Part shown: piece after piece, positions 54,407-63,802 of the stretch
How positions within the stretch are numbered: the stretch's first letter is position 1
Layout: each line of letters starts with the position of its first letter
Assembly: GCA_035652815.1 (NCBI GenBank)
Contig: DASRDB010000001.1
Coordinates: forward strand, 186,001-250,000
Direction of reading: 5' to 3'
DNA: 64,000 bases
Origin: DASRDB01 sp035652815
GTDB taxonomy: Bacteria; Chloroflexota; Ktedonobacteria; Ktedonobacterales; Ktedonobacteraceae
Translations under genes and position numbers: made by a program
Notes under the pieces: generated by a model
What the model saw: the letters and a program-made list of their open reading frames with translations, nothing else
The model's database searches: none
What the model was told of the DNA's origin: nothing

Positions 54407-54799
54407 AGCGAGGATACCCATAGCATGGCCTTTATATATCAGCTTATTGTTTCCCGTCAGCGGGTTCCATACATGAACTGCATTATCGACGCTGTTGACA
54501 CCTATAGTAAGACTGCCGCTAGCCGAGGCGACCCACCAGCCATCTGGCGACCATGCTACATCATGCACTACATCTTTGTGATCTCGATACACATAAAAGG
54601 TGCTGCCTGGAGATTGGTATTGAATAGTAGGAGTTGGCGTAGGGGTCGATGAGGAAGGCGTGGGAGTTTGCGAAGTAGATGTACAGGCGCTCAGGTCTGC
54701 GCCTGCTACAGTCAGACTCATCAGCCCGGCCAGGCCTTTCACCACAGTACGGCGAGAGAAAGAATCCAGGAATAAGGGGTTCGAGGAGGAAGCAGCCAT
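54389..54799 (-). pseudogene. Truncated WD40 protein with Tat-like signal
   Basis: A 136-residue fragment: SRRTVVKGLAG at the N-terminus resembles the signal of the WD40 kinase (SRRQLLVGLTSL), followed by a Thr/Pro/Ser linker and just one and a half WD40 repeats (VHDVAWSPDGWWVASASG, HVWNPLTGN). It stops after LALAWSR where further blades are expected. Probably a remnant of a longer gene cut at 54389. Confidence 0.6.
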
Positions 54800-55181
54800 T
54801 GCACATTTACTTTAGGTTCCAGAGGTCTATCGCCTGACTATAAAGAGGAGATGAACAAACCAAGCGTACCGAAAATATAACAGAACCACTGTGAGGTATT
54901 TCACACTTTTCATGTAAAACAGTTCACTTTTGGGAATGGCATTATGAACTGTTACCAGCAAAATCGGCAAAGGGTTGCTGTCATCCTGAGCGGAGCGAAG
55001 GATCTCTGGGTGCGGCGCGCGATCCTGCCGGGCGACGGAGATCCCTTCGCTGCGCTCAGGATGGCAGGTCAGGCGGATGCTTATCGATTGTGATTGTCAA
55101 AATTCATAATGCCATTGAAACTCCTGTTCTAATATACTCGTGTTATAAGAAGAGATGTGTCGTAGAAAAAGGAGGAACATA
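54800..55181. other. Intergenic region with hairpin and palindrome
   Basis: No gene. ACAGTTCA/TGAACTGT (54919-54926, 54945-54952) is a short inverted repeat; a REP-like palindrome follows at 54978. Confidence 0.4.
54978..55067. repeat. REP-like palindrome, copy 7
   Basis: Arms 54978-55005 and 55039-55067 are imperfect: CGGAG for CGCAG on the left, an extra C and GG for AC on the right. The most decayed copy. Confidence 0.8.
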
Positions 55182-55643
55182 ATGAGTAAATCACAATCTA
55201 CCAAGTCGAGAAAGAACGAGAAAGATACAAAACAAAATAGCGATGGCCTGCAAGAACTGCGCCAGTCGCCGATGATGGCGCACCTGCTAGACGCTTTAGA
55301 GCAGGGTACAGATATCGGGCATTACGGGCGACTTACCTTTGTCATGGTTGCAAGACATTTCCTGGATGAGAACCAGATGGTCGAGCTACTGAGCAAGCAG
55401 CCCGATCATAATGTCGATGATGCGCGCAAGCTGATACTACAGGTTGAGGCACACGACTACAACCCGCCGAAGCGCGAGCGTATTCTAGAGTGGCAGTCTC
55501 AGCAGGACTTCCCCATCTGTCCCACGCCCGATGACCCTGGGGCGTGCAATGTCTACCAGGAACTACGCTTCCCAGATGACATTTACGAGAACATCAACGA
55601 GTTCTGGGAAGAGAAGGCCGAGGCGGAGCAGCAGCAAGAATAA
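55182..55643 (+). CDS. Protein resembling the primase large-subunit C-terminal domain
   Basis: A 153-residue protein. Residues 31-60 (MMAHLLDALEQGTDIGHYGR, then LTFVMVARHF) and 91-128 (HDYNPPKRERI, PICPTPDDPGACNVYQEL) line up, by eye, with the Fe-S domain of eukaryotic/archaeal PriL: the CMRHL...HHLRHFGR block, YTPFSC, GCPF and ACQKYFEM. Only two of the four cluster Cys remain (Cys113, Cys122). GGAGG precedes ATG 55182. The first 25 residues are lysine/serine-rich. Function unknown; the similarity needs a profile search. Confidence 0.6.
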   Translation: MSKSQSTKSRKNEKDTKQNSDGLQELRQSPMMAHLLDALEQGTDIGHYGRLTFVMVARHFLDENQMVELLSKQPDHNVDDARKLILQVEAHDYNPPKRERILEWQSQQDFPICPTPDDPGACNVYQELRFPDDIYENINEFWEEKAEAEQQQE

Positions 55644-55720
55644 AAGGAATTACGGACAAACAAATCGGCCTTGATGCAGCGCTGCATCAAGGCCGATTTG
55701 TTTGTCCGTAATTCCTTTTA
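55641..55720. repeat. Perfect 80-bp palindrome spanning two stop codons
   Basis: 40-nt arms (55641-55680, 55681-55720) with no loop. The left end is the TAA of the preceding gene, and the right end is the TAA of the convergent mutase gene. A bidirectional terminator-like structure. Confidence 0.92.
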
Positions 55721-57451
55721 AAACACCGCAGGCTCCATATACTCTCCAAACACATCCCTGAAAACCTGCATGATCTCGCCGAGAGTGGCATAAGCCTGCA
55801 CAGCCTCAATGATAGCGGGCATAGTGTTTTCAGTGCCCTCGGAGACGCGGCGCAGGTTGTCGAGGGCGCGCTGTACGGCGGTGTTGTCGCGTTCGCGACG
55901 GATACGGTGAAGGCGTTCGATCTGGGCCTTCTCGCCCTCGTAGTCGATGTAGAGGGTGGGAACCTTGATGTCCTCGTCCATTACGTAGTCGTTGACGCCG
56001 ACGATGACGCGCTTGTGCAGATCAACCTCCTGCTGGAAGCGATAGGCAGATTCGGCGATTTCGCGCTGGAAGAAGCCGTTCTGGATACAGGCCAACACGC
56101 CGCCGAGCGAGTCGATGCGATTGATATAGTCCAGGGCCTCCTGCTCCATCTTGTCGGTCAAGGCTTCAACGAAGTAGGAGCCGCCGAGGGGATCAACGGT
56201 GTTGACGACGCCACTTTCGCTGGCGATGATCTGCTGCGTGCGCAGAGCGATTAGGGCTGCCCTTTCGGTCGGCAGGGCCAGCGCCTCGTCGAGTGAGTTG
56301 GTGTGCAGCGAATTGGTGCCGCCAAGCACAGCAGCCAGGGCCTGGATGGTGGTGCGCACAATGTTGTTATCGGGCTGCTGCGCGGTCAGTGAGACACCGG
56401 CAGTCTGCGCGTGCGTGCGCAGCATCCAGGAGCGCGGGTCTTTCGCGCCGTAGCGCTCGCGCATCAATTTGGCCCACAGGCGACGGGCAGCGCGGAACTT
56501 GGCAATTTCTTCAAAGAAGTCGTTATGGACATCGAAGAAAAATGAGAGGCGCGGGGCGAACTCGTCAATCTTCAGGCCGCGTTGGAGACAGGCATCGACA
56601 TAGGCCAGGCCATCGGCAAGCGTGAAGGCCAGTTCCTGTACGGCGGTCGCGCCAGCCTCGCGGATATGATAGCCGCTGATGCTGATGGTGTTCCACTTCG
56701 GCATGTAGCGCGTGCCGAATTCGACGGTATCCACCACCAGGCGCATAGATGGCTCGGGCGGGAAGAGGAACTCTTTTTGCGCAATGTACTCTTTCAGGAT
56801 GTCGTTTTGCAGCGTACCGCCCAACTTCGCCCTCGGGAAGCCATTTTTCTCGGCATTCACGATGTACATGGCCCAGATCACGGCTGCCGGACTGTTTATG
56901 GTCATTGAGGTGGTGACTTTATCGAGTGGCAGGTCCTTAAAAAGAATCTCCATGTCGGCCAGCGAGGAGACTGCCACGCCGCACTTGCCAAATTCGCCTG
57001 CCGCCAGGGGATGGTCGGTATCGTAGCCATAGAGCGTCGCCATGTCAAAGGCTGTAGACAAACCAGTCTGACCTTGCGACAACAGGTATTTGAAGCGGCG
57101 GTTGGTGTCCTCGGCGGTGCCAAATCCGGCGAACATGCGCATGGTCCAGGGTTTGGCGCGATACATGGTCGGCTGCACGCCCCGCGTATAAGGATACTCG
57201 CCCGGGAAGCCGATGTCGCGCTCATAATCAATGTGCGCGTTGTCCAGCGGTGTATAGAGGCGATTCAGGGGAACGCCCGATGTGGTGATGAGGTTTTCAC
57301 GCTCGGGTACGCGCTCCAGCGATTTGCGCACAGTGGTATCCTCCCAGCGCTCCTTTTCGACCGTCAGGCGTTCCAGTTCAGCTTTATCAAACAACGTTCC
57401 CTGTTCCAGGGCGGATTGTGTAGATGTATCTGTCGCTTTCTGCTCAAGCAT
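55718..57451 (-). CDS. Coenzyme B12-dependent acyl-CoA mutase, large subunit, second paralogue
   Basis: A 577-residue TIM-barrel subunit with WTMRMFAGFGTAEDTN, AAGEFGKCGVAV, GGTLQNDILKEY and LTAQQPDNNIVRT. It is clearly related to the gene at 29530, but the carboxylate-binding Arg position holds Gln (IAQKEFLFPP), and TRGVQPTMY replaces the Tyr loop. That argues against methylmalonyl-CoA and for another branched or linear acyl-CoA, such as isobutyryl-CoA. No B12 domain. ATG 57451 with GAGGAGGAA is the start. Stop lies in the 80-bp palindrome. Confidence 0.9.
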   Translation of the reverse strand: MLEQKATDTSTQSALEQGTLFDKAELERLTVEKERWEDTTVRKSLERVPERENLITTSGVPLNRLYTPLDNAHIDYERDIGFPGEYPYTRGVQPTMYRAKPWTMRMFAGFGTAEDTNRRFKYLLSQGQTGLSTAFDMATLYGYDTDHPLAAGEFGKCGVAVSSLADMEILFKDLPLDKVTTSMTINSPAAVIWAMYIVNAEKNGFPRAKLGGTLQNDILKEYIAQKEFLFPPEPSMRLVVDTVEFGTRYMPKWNTISISGYHIREAGATAVQELAFTLADGLAYVDACLQRGLKIDEFAPRLSFFFDVHNDFFEEIAKFRAARRLWAKLMRERYGAKDPRSWMLRTHAQTAGVSLTAQQPDNNIVRTTIQALAAVLGGTNSLHTNSLDEALALPTERAALIALRTQQIIASESGVVNTVDPLGGSYFVEALTDKMEQEALDYINRIDSLGGVLACIQNGFFQREIAESAYRFQQEVDLHKRVIVGVNDYVMDEDIKVPTLYIDYEGEKAQIERLHRIRRERDNTAVQRALDNLRRVSEGTENTMPAIIEAVQAYATLGEIMQVFRDVFGEYMEPAVF

Positions 57452-57600
57452 GTTCGGTGATTCCTCCTCGTTGAGGGTCGCATCGCTTTCATGCAAGGGA
57501 TGCGGTTAGTGGCCTGCATATTATACGGATATATGAAGTATTGTACCATATTCAGATATCTGAACTGGAATTGGCATGCTATGAAAATGCCCCGCTCGCC

Positions 57601-57686
57601 TGTCATCCTGAGCGCAGCGAAGGATCTCTCGCGTGCCGTGTTGAACCAGAGGTGGTCCGAGATCCTTCGCTGCGCTCAGGATGACA
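57601..57686. repeat. REP-like palindrome, copy 8, nested in a longer one
   Basis: 28-nt perfect arms (57601-57628, 57659-57686) extended outward by a looser repeat, TGCTATGAAAATGCCCCGCT with its complement near 57695-57712. Confidence 0.85.
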
Positions 57687-57759
57687 TGGGCGAGGGTCGT
57701 TTTCATAGCATGATATATGAGCTAAGCAGCACATTTCACCGGGGAAGCAAAAGCGACTA

Positions 57760-60114
57760 TTACACCGCCTGCCAGACACGGACCGTTTTGTCATAGCTGC
57801 CAGCAGAGGCGACACGAGTGCTGTCCGGCGACCAGACGGCACTGAAGACGTAGCTGCGATGTTTGTTGTAAATGTACTCGGTATTGTCGTTGGAAGGATT
57901 CCAGATACGCACGATATTATCGAAATCACCGGAGGCGATGTGGTAGCCATCAGGCGAGCAGGCCAGGGCAATGATGTAGTTGTTGTGTGTGTATGGAGGA
58001 AGGATAAGATTTCCGGTAGCAGCATCCCACACCTGCACCGTTTTATCCGCGCCTGTCGAAGCGATCCAGGAACCATCGGGCGACCAGATGACGTTGTAGA
58101 CCAGGTCGGTGTGGCCGGTATAGGTAATAAGTGGTTTTCCGCCCGTTGAAGCATTCCAGACCTGCACCGTTTTGTCATTACTGCATGAAACAATACGTGT
58201 GCCGTCCGGCGACCAGGCAACAGCATGGACAATATCGGTATGCCCTGTATACGTCAGGACGTTGCCGCCGGTGAGCGCATCCCACACTTGCACAGTTTTG
58301 TCCTCACTGGCGGAGGCGATACGCGAACCATCCGGCGACCAGGCCACACCCACTACATTGCCAATATGTCCGCGAAAAGTATACCTGGTATTCAGGTTGC
58401 CTGAGTCCCAGACCCGTACCGTATTATCGGCAGCCGCCGAGGCAATCAACGAGCCATCCGGCGACCAGGCAACGTAATTGACCATATTGGAATGTCCATA
58501 ATAGGTGACCCCGTTGCCACCATCAGCAGCGTTCCAGACCTGCACAGTGGTATCTCTTCCACCTGATGCGATACGCCTGCCGTTGGGAGACCAGTCAACA
58601 GCCACAACTTCAGCCGAATGACCCGTATACACCACAAAATCAGTCCCCGTTGATGGCGGTGACGTATTTGGTGTTGGGTCAGGTGTCGGGTCCGGCGTTG
58701 GATCAGGTGTCGGGTCTGGCGCTGGATTCTGGGTTGGGTCAGGAGTAGGCGATGGCTTACCGGACGAAGGAGTTGTCTTTTTCGTTGGCGACGGTTTCGG
58801 CCTGGTAGTTGGAGTAGAGCCAGTATTTGACTTCGCCGGAGTAGTCGCCGAGGTTGCAGTCGGGACGCGAGAAGTCACTGTTGGGACGTTGTTAGCGGAA
58901 GCCTGTGGATGGCTAGAAGCCAGCAGCAAAGCCGCGCTTCCTCCTACCAGACCAAGCGCGGTGAGGCTGGTAAGCCCTACGAGCAATTGGCGACGAGACA
59001 CGCCGCGTTTTACCGGGTCTGATGGCGGAAGGATAAATGTCGATTCGGTTGTTGCCACTGGTGGCGGATACGAAGCGGGCGGCTGCGAATTTGTGGCGCG
59101 TAGCAGCGTTGACTGATCGGAGGGCGTGAATACTGGCGTCGGCTCCGCGCCTTTTTGCGGCGTGATGAGATAGGTAGATTGGTTTGAATCCGATTGCGGC
59201 GGCTCCCAGGTAGAACTGCTCGGCGATTTCGGTAACACAAATGTGCGTGAGGGAGTTTGTTGAAAGTCGAGTGTCTGCACATCATAGGCACTGCCTGTAT
59301 TCGGGACGCCGCTTACCTCGACGAGAGCGGAGGCAAATTCACCGACATTGGCGAAACGCTGCATAGGGTCTTTTGCCAGAGCTTTCATTACCACCTGCTC
59401 AAGCTCGTGTGAGATGCCAGGAATGCGCCCGTATAATGGCGGCGGCGGCTGCAATAAGTGCTGGCTGGCGATTTCGACAAATGTGCCTTCAAAGGGCCGC
59501 CTGCCGCTCAACCACTCGTAGACAACGACACCTAACGAATACTGGTCGCTGGCCGGGCGGGGTCTGCCACGCAGTTGTTCGGGAGCCATATACGGAACCG
59601 TCCCGCTCATCTCTCTGGTGGTGCTTGAATCGGTGCTTTGCGACAACACAGCCAGGCCGAAATCGCTCAGCAGCACGCGATTATTCTGGTCCAGCAGCAT
59701 ATTTTCGGGCTTGATATCGCGATGGACAACCCTGCGGCTATGGGCGTATTGCAGAGCAGACGCGATTTGTTTGACATAGGGCGCGACCACAGATGGCGGC
59801 AAGATGCTACCTTTCGGATAGCGCTGGCGCAGCGTGCCTCCAGATGCATAATCCAGCACAAGATAAGGCACATTGTCATCTACACCGAAATCCAGGACGC
59901 GCACTATATGGGGATGCGTGAGAGAAGCAATCAACCGCGCCTCGCTCAGAAATTGCTGCATGTTCTGCTCATCGAGCCGCACCTGGAGCATTTTCACAGC
60001 GGCCTGCGTATCGAGGTGAATATGCACCGCGAGATAGACGCTGGCGAAGCCGCCGCGTCCAATCTGCCGCACAATTCGATAATGACCAAGAATTTGTCCA
60101 GCGCGATCAACCAT
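57760..60114 (-). CDS. Ser/Thr protein kinase with C-terminal WD40 propeller
   Basis: A 784-residue protein. Residues 9-270 are a Hanks-type kinase: GRGGFASVYLAV, AVKML, VHRDIKPENMLLD, SDFGLAV and APEQLRGRPRPASD. At about 375 a basic SRRQLLVGLTSLTALG is followed by a hydrophobic helix. A long Thr/Pro linker with PDPTPDPTPDPTPD repeats leads to about seven WD40 repeats (VAVDWSPNGRRIASGGRDTT onward), each with a GHxxxV..AWSPDG pattern. Transmembrane topology: kinase inside, propeller outside. The downstream gene is separated by a terminator. Confidence 0.93.
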   Translation of the reverse strand: MVDRAGQILGHYRIVRQIGRGGFASVYLAVHIHLDTQAAVKMLQVRLDEQNMQQFLSEARLIASLTHPHIVRVLDFGVDDNVPYLVLDYASGGTLRQRYPKGSILPPSVVAPYVKQIASALQYAHSRRVVHRDIKPENMLLDQNNRVLLSDFGLAVLSQSTDSSTTREMSGTVPYMAPEQLRGRPRPASDQYSLGVVVYEWLSGRRPFEGTFVEIASQHLLQPPPPLYGRIPGISHELEQVVMKALAKDPMQRFANVGEFASALVEVSGVPNTGSAYDVQTLDFQQTPSRTFVLPKSPSSSTWEPPQSDSNQSTYLITPQKGAEPTPVFTPSDQSTLLRATNSQPPASYPPPVATTESTFILPPSDPVKRGVSRRQLLVGLTSLTALGLVGGSAALLLASSHPQASANNVPTVTSRVPTATSATTPAKSNTGSTPTTRPKPSPTKKTTPSSGKPSPTPDPTQNPAPDPTPDPTPDPTPDPTPNTSPPSTGTDFVVYTGHSAEVVAVDWSPNGRRIASGGRDTTVQVWNAADGGNGVTYYGHSNMVNYVAWSPDGSLIASAAADNTVRVWDSGNLNTRYTFRGHIGNVVGVAWSPDGSRIASASEDKTVQVWDALTGGNVLTYTGHTDIVHAVAWSPDGTRIVSCSNDKTVQVWNASTGGKPLITYTGHTDLVYNVIWSPDGSWIASTGADKTVQVWDAATGNLILPPYTHNNYIIALACSPDGYHIASGDFDNIVRIWNPSNDNTEYIYNKHRSYVFSAVWSPDSTRVASAGSYDKTVRVWQAV

Positions 60115-60194
60115 AGATGCCAGAGCCTTCGCAGGGAGTGCATCACAATTTCTTATGCAGGTTCAACGCGCAGGCAAGAGGTTTTTGGGAGACA

Positions 60195-60233
60195 AGAAAA
60201 AGGAACAGGCAGGCAATTTCCTACCTGTTCCTT
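60195..60233 (-). terminator. Intrinsic terminator of the phosphoesterase gene
   Basis: Stem AAGGAACAGGTAGG/CCTGCCTGTTCCTT (60233-60220, 60213-60200 on the minus strand), one G-U pair, followed by TTTTTCTT. Sixteen bp past the stop codon. Confidence 0.85.
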
Positions 60234-60249
60234 CGCGAAAGTGTTATGC

Positions 60250-61260
60250 TTAGCCTCTAGGGCCAACGAGATCAGCCATCGGTGGCACATTAGCGGTATC
60301 GCAGGTGAAAGCCAGGCAGCCTAGCTTCCAGCCATCTTCGATAGTGGCAAGCATTGAGTAATGGTTGTAAGGAGTACTCGACGTGCGCGGCGCGTGGTCT
60401 GAATGGGAGATGACGATGGTGACAACGTGTCCGCCGCCCGGTACGGCATCGCAGCACCCGCTCGTATCGTTAAAGGGGAAATCGCTCTCGTCCCAGGTGA
60501 TAAAGATCACGGAATTGCCGTTCCAGGCGCGCGAGTCCATGATCGCATCAACGGTATGTTTCAAGAAGGCATCACCTGTTGCGATGAGCTGCTGCACCTG
60601 GCTGAAATCACATGGATCAGATGGAGTACTGGCTCGTCCATGCATATCATGGCATTGGTCGGGGCTTATCCAGGAATAATCCGGCACATTATTGCTGGCA
60701 AGGTCGGTGTAGAACTGGCTGAAGTCTACGATATGTTCCAGGCGCTCAGGATTATCCTGCACATCCTGGTAGGAGACAAACGGGTCATGCTTGCGCTCGT
60801 AAAGCTGGTTGCCACACGAGGAAGCCAGGATGTTACCGTTACAGAGCGAGAGCGACTGCATGTATGCGCGCCAGCTCTTGCCCCTTGCCTCAAGCTGGTC
60901 AACGATGTTGGGAACGTTGATAGTGACATCGCTATCACTGGTCACCCCGTTGGTCGAGCCAGAGGTAGCAGCGATATAGTTTGGCTGGCTGGGATGTGTC
61001 ACCCCAAAATATTGCGTTGCCAGCCCATAGGTTTGCGCGGCGTAGTTGATCCAGGGGGCATTGGGATTGCCGATCAGGCTGGTATACGAGGTGTTTTCCA
61101 TCATGATGATAAACACATGCTGGAAGTTCTTGATGTGCGAACCGCCATTGTCGGTTTGCGCCGCCAATGAGGCAGGAACTGCGAACGAGAACAATGCCAG
61201 AATTGCCAACCCGGAAATAGCAGTACGAAGTGCCAGGATAAAACTTGACCTGCTGTGCAT
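60250..61260 (-). CDS. Secreted phosphoesterase (PF04185 family)
   Basis: A 336-residue protein. Signal peptide LALRTAISGLAILALFSFAV up to ASLAAQ. The catalytic pattern VFIIMMENTSYTSLIGNPNA, HPSQPNYIAATSGS and VIFITWDESDFPF matches acid phosphatase/phospholipase-C-like phosphoesterases, with Asn/Asp/Thr metal ligands. Start ATG 61260 with GGAGGAA is used; the longer reading upstream to 61356 runs into a REP-like repeat. Probably releases phosphate outside the cell. Confidence 0.9.
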   Translation of the reverse strand: MHSRSSFILALRTAISGLAILALFSFAVPASLAAQTDNGGSHIKNFQHVFIIMMENTSYTSLIGNPNAPWINYAAQTYGLATQYFGVTHPSQPNYIAATSGSTNGVTSDSDVTINVPNIVDQLEARGKSWRAYMQSLSLCNGNILASSCGNQLYERKHDPFVSYQDVQDNPERLEHIVDFSQFYTDLASNNVPDYSWISPDQCHDMHGRASTPSDPCDFSQVQQLIATGDAFLKHTVDAIMDSRAWNGNSVIFITWDESDFPFNDTSGCCDAVPGGGHVVTIVISHSDHAPRTSSTPYNHYSMLATIEDGWKLGCLAFTCDTANVPPMADLVGPRG

Positions 61261-61314
61261 AAAATAGTTCCTCCATAAACTGTACAACGTTGTCCAATAC
61301 GAGAAGCTTACCCC

Positions 61315-61400
61315 TGTCATGCTGAGCGCAGCGAAGCATCTGCGGCCTCGGCACACGCACCGTCACGGGACACAGATGCTTCGCTGCGCTCAGCATGACA
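61315..61400. repeat. REP-like palindrome, copy 9
   Basis: 28-nt perfect arms (61315-61342, 61373-61400), ATGCT/AGCAT variant. A flank of about 50 nt up to GTCCCTACAG matches the flank of copy 4. Confidence 0.85.
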
Positions 61401-61504
61401 CGTTGAGATGGCCGGTCTTGCTGGTGAACATTCATCATCGTGTCCCTACAGGAATATTACCTATGTATTTGTGAATGTTCATGAAACGACCCGCAGGTAG
61501 CCCT

Positions 61505-62686
61505 TTATACCTCGACAGCCATCGCAACGGCTCCGCCGCCACCGAGACAGAGCGTTGCCAGACCGCGACCGCCACCGCGACGGCGCAGTTCATAAATGAG
61601 CGTTGTCAGCACGCGGGAGCCACTGGAGCCGATGGGATGTCCAAGCGCGATAGCTCCGCCGTTGACATTGACACGCGACCAGTCCCAATCGAGTTCTTTG
61701 CCGTTCGCCAGCGTCTGAGAGGCAAACGCTTCGTTGACCTCAATCAGGTCGAAGTCGCTGATCTTCATGCCGGTGCGCTGCAAAAGGCGATTGACGGCAC
61801 GGGTGGGAGCGGCAAAGACGTAGCGCGGCTCGATGGCGGCTGAAGCGTAGTCGATGATGCGCGCCAGCACAGGCATACCATGTGCCCGCGCGAATTCCTG
61901 ATCGACAACCACCGTCGCGGATGCCCCATCGCTCAGGCCAGGCGCATTACCAGCCGTAACCGTTCCCTCTTTCTGGAAGGCGGGAGACAGCTTCGAGAGC
62001 GCTTCTAGCGAGGTATCGGGGCGAATCGGCTCGTCCGCATCAATCGTGATCGAGCCTTTCTTCTGCTTCACTTCGATAGGCAGAATTTCATCTTTGAAGC
62101 GACCTGCGGCAGTGGCGGCGGCGGCGCGCTGATGGCTCTGCAAAGCGAATTGATCCTGTTCGGCGCGGCTGACGCAAAACTTGTCGGCGATGATCTCCGC
62201 CTCGTTGCCCATGTGAATATCTTCAAAGGCGCACCAGAGGCCATCATGCACCACAGCGTCAATCAGTTTGCCATCGCCCATGCGGTAGCCTGTGCGCGCC
62301 TTCGCCAGCAGGTAGGGCGCGTTGCTCATGCTCTCCATGCCACCCGCGACGAATGCCTGAGCATCTCCGGCGCGAATTGCCTGCGCCGCGAGCATCACCG
62401 CTTTGAGGCCGGAGCCACAGACTTTGTTAACGGTAAAGGCGGGAATATCGACCGGCAGTCCGGCTTTTACTGCTGCCTGGCGAGCGGGTGCCTGCCCGAT
62501 ACCAGCCGAGACGACATTGCCCATAATCACTTCATCTATCGCCGTCGGGTCGATACCTGCCCGGCGTACAGCTTCCTGAATAACCAGCGCGCCAAGCTCG
62601 GGCGCGGTAAAACTGGAAAGGCCGCCAAGAAATTTACCGGTTGGCGTGCGCACCGCCCCGGCTATCACACCAACATGTTCTGACAT
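61505..62686 (-). CDS. Acetyl-CoA acetyltransferase (thiolase)
   Basis: A 393-residue thiolase. Nucleophilic Cys90 in NKVCGSGLKAVM, His in NGGAIALGHPIGSSGSR and the second Cys in TLCLGGGGAVAM are intact, all three catalytic positions. Length fits biosynthetic thiolase PhaA/AtoB or beta-ketothiolase. AAAGGAGAG before ATG. Direction of metabolism not settled. Confidence 0.95.
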   Translation of the reverse strand: MSEHVGVIAGAVRTPTGKFLGGLSSFTAPELGALVIQEAVRRAGIDPTAIDEVIMGNVVSAGIGQAPARQAAVKAGLPVDIPAFTVNKVCGSGLKAVMLAAQAIRAGDAQAFVAGGMESMSNAPYLLAKARTGYRMGDGKLIDAVVHDGLWCAFEDIHMGNEAEIIADKFCVSRAEQDQFALQSHQRAAAATAAGRFKDEILPIEVKQKKGSITIDADEPIRPDTSLEALSKLSPAFQKEGTVTAGNAPGLSDGASATVVVDQEFARAHGMPVLARIIDYASAAIEPRYVFAAPTRAVNRLLQRTGMKISDFDLIEVNEAFASQTLANGKELDWDWSRVNVNGGAIALGHPIGSSGSRVLTTLIYELRRRGGGRGLATLCLGGGGAVAMAVEV

Positions 62687-62827
62687 GCATTTCTCTCCTT
62701 TGAGGCATCTGAGGGAGTCGAAAGGGGTATTTTTATAACCTTGCCCACCTCATTGTGAACAGCGACTATCAACAAACCTGTTTCTTGTATTGTATCTTCT
62801 TACGATAAAGAGGGTCAAATAAGCCCA

Positions 62828-63802
62828 TCAGGGTTTTTGCGGCAACGTCCCCATGTGAAAATCGGGGGGAATGCTCATATCCCACATGGAAGCAGGCACC
62901 TCAGAGGAGGGCATGAGCTTAAACGAGTCATACATCGGTGGCCCCATGTTAGAGTCATTCGTCATCTTGAGGACATTGACCGGGTGATACTGCATGTCGA
63001 GAAGCAGGACAAGATTGCCCGGACAGCGAATAAGGTAGACCTGTTGACCCTGATAGGTGTCAGTGCCGAGATAGACGGCCTCATTGGTTTGTAGATCATG
63101 GCGTAATGTGTTGAGATCGAATATCGAGTCATCAACGGCCCACTCGTCGGCTCCCCACTGCGCCACGTGATGAATCATGTCCATGCCCAGCATCTGCTGG
63201 TGCGTGCCGACGACGACCACGTCCATCTGCCCATCCATGACCGTCTCCACGTGCATGTATCCTTTGCCCAGGTCATGATAGCTCTCGACGCGGTAGCGTT
63301 CGCCGCTGGCATCGGTAAGCGTCTCGCTATGATAGAGAACGTACTGGCTCCAGGAGAGGTTGGCCGGTAAGGCAAACGCCTGCTGCGGCGCGAAGACGTG
63401 CGTTACGCCAATAAGGGCAAGAATAATCATAGCGGCGGCAACCAGTTGACCAACAATCGTCACAATGCGGCGCTGGCGTTGTGTACGCCTGCGCACAGGC
63501 CGCACCAGAGGGCGACTTGCCTTCCGCGTCCCGTTTTGTCCGGTGGCGATCAGTTCCATAATGGCCCTATCCACGCGGGGAGAAGGCGAAGATTCGGCGA
63601 GGCTGGCAACCAGGCTGGTCACCTGGCCCAGCTTTTGAAATTCACGGTCGCAGGCATCGCAAAAAGCAAGATGTTCGGCCAGTATTTCAACCTCGGCGGG
63701 CGACAGGTCATCGATCACTGCCAGGTAGAGGCGCACCACCTCGCAAACCTGCGGCCCCTGCTCCCCCCGTCGGGGTAAAGGCGGTAAACCAGTACTGCTC
63801 AT
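62828..63802 (-). CDS. Membrane anti-sigma factor with zf-HC2 domain
   Basis: A 324-residue protein. Cytosolic zinc finger HLAFCDACDREF (HxxxCxxC), one transmembrane helix VTIVGQLVAAAMIILALIGV near residue 115, then an extracellular beta-rich domain related to the RseB/LolA fold by pattern (GYMHVETVMDGQMDVVVVGT). The start overlaps the sigma stop (ATGA), so the pair is coupled. Confidence 0.87.
   Translation of the reverse strand: MSSTGLPPLPRRGEQGPQVCEVVRLYLAVIDDLSPAEVEILAEHLAFCDACDREFQKLGQVTSLVASLAESSPSPRVDRAIMELIATGQNGTRKASRPLVRPVRRRTQRQRRIVTIVGQLVAAAMIILALIGVTHVFAPQQAFALPANLSWSQYVLYHSETLTDASGERYRVESYHDLGKGYMHVETVMDGQMDVVVVGTHQQMLGMDMIHHVAQWGADEWAVDDSIFDLNTLRHDLQTNEAVYLGTDTYQGQQVYLIRCPGNLVLLLDMQYHPVNVLKMTNDSNMGPPMYDSFKLMPSSEVPASMWDMSIPPDFHMGTLPQKP

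Noticed and set aside
61261..61356. N-terminal extension of the phosphoesterase
   Set aside because: It encodes the REP-like repeat sequence and precedes a clean signal peptide that starts at 61260.
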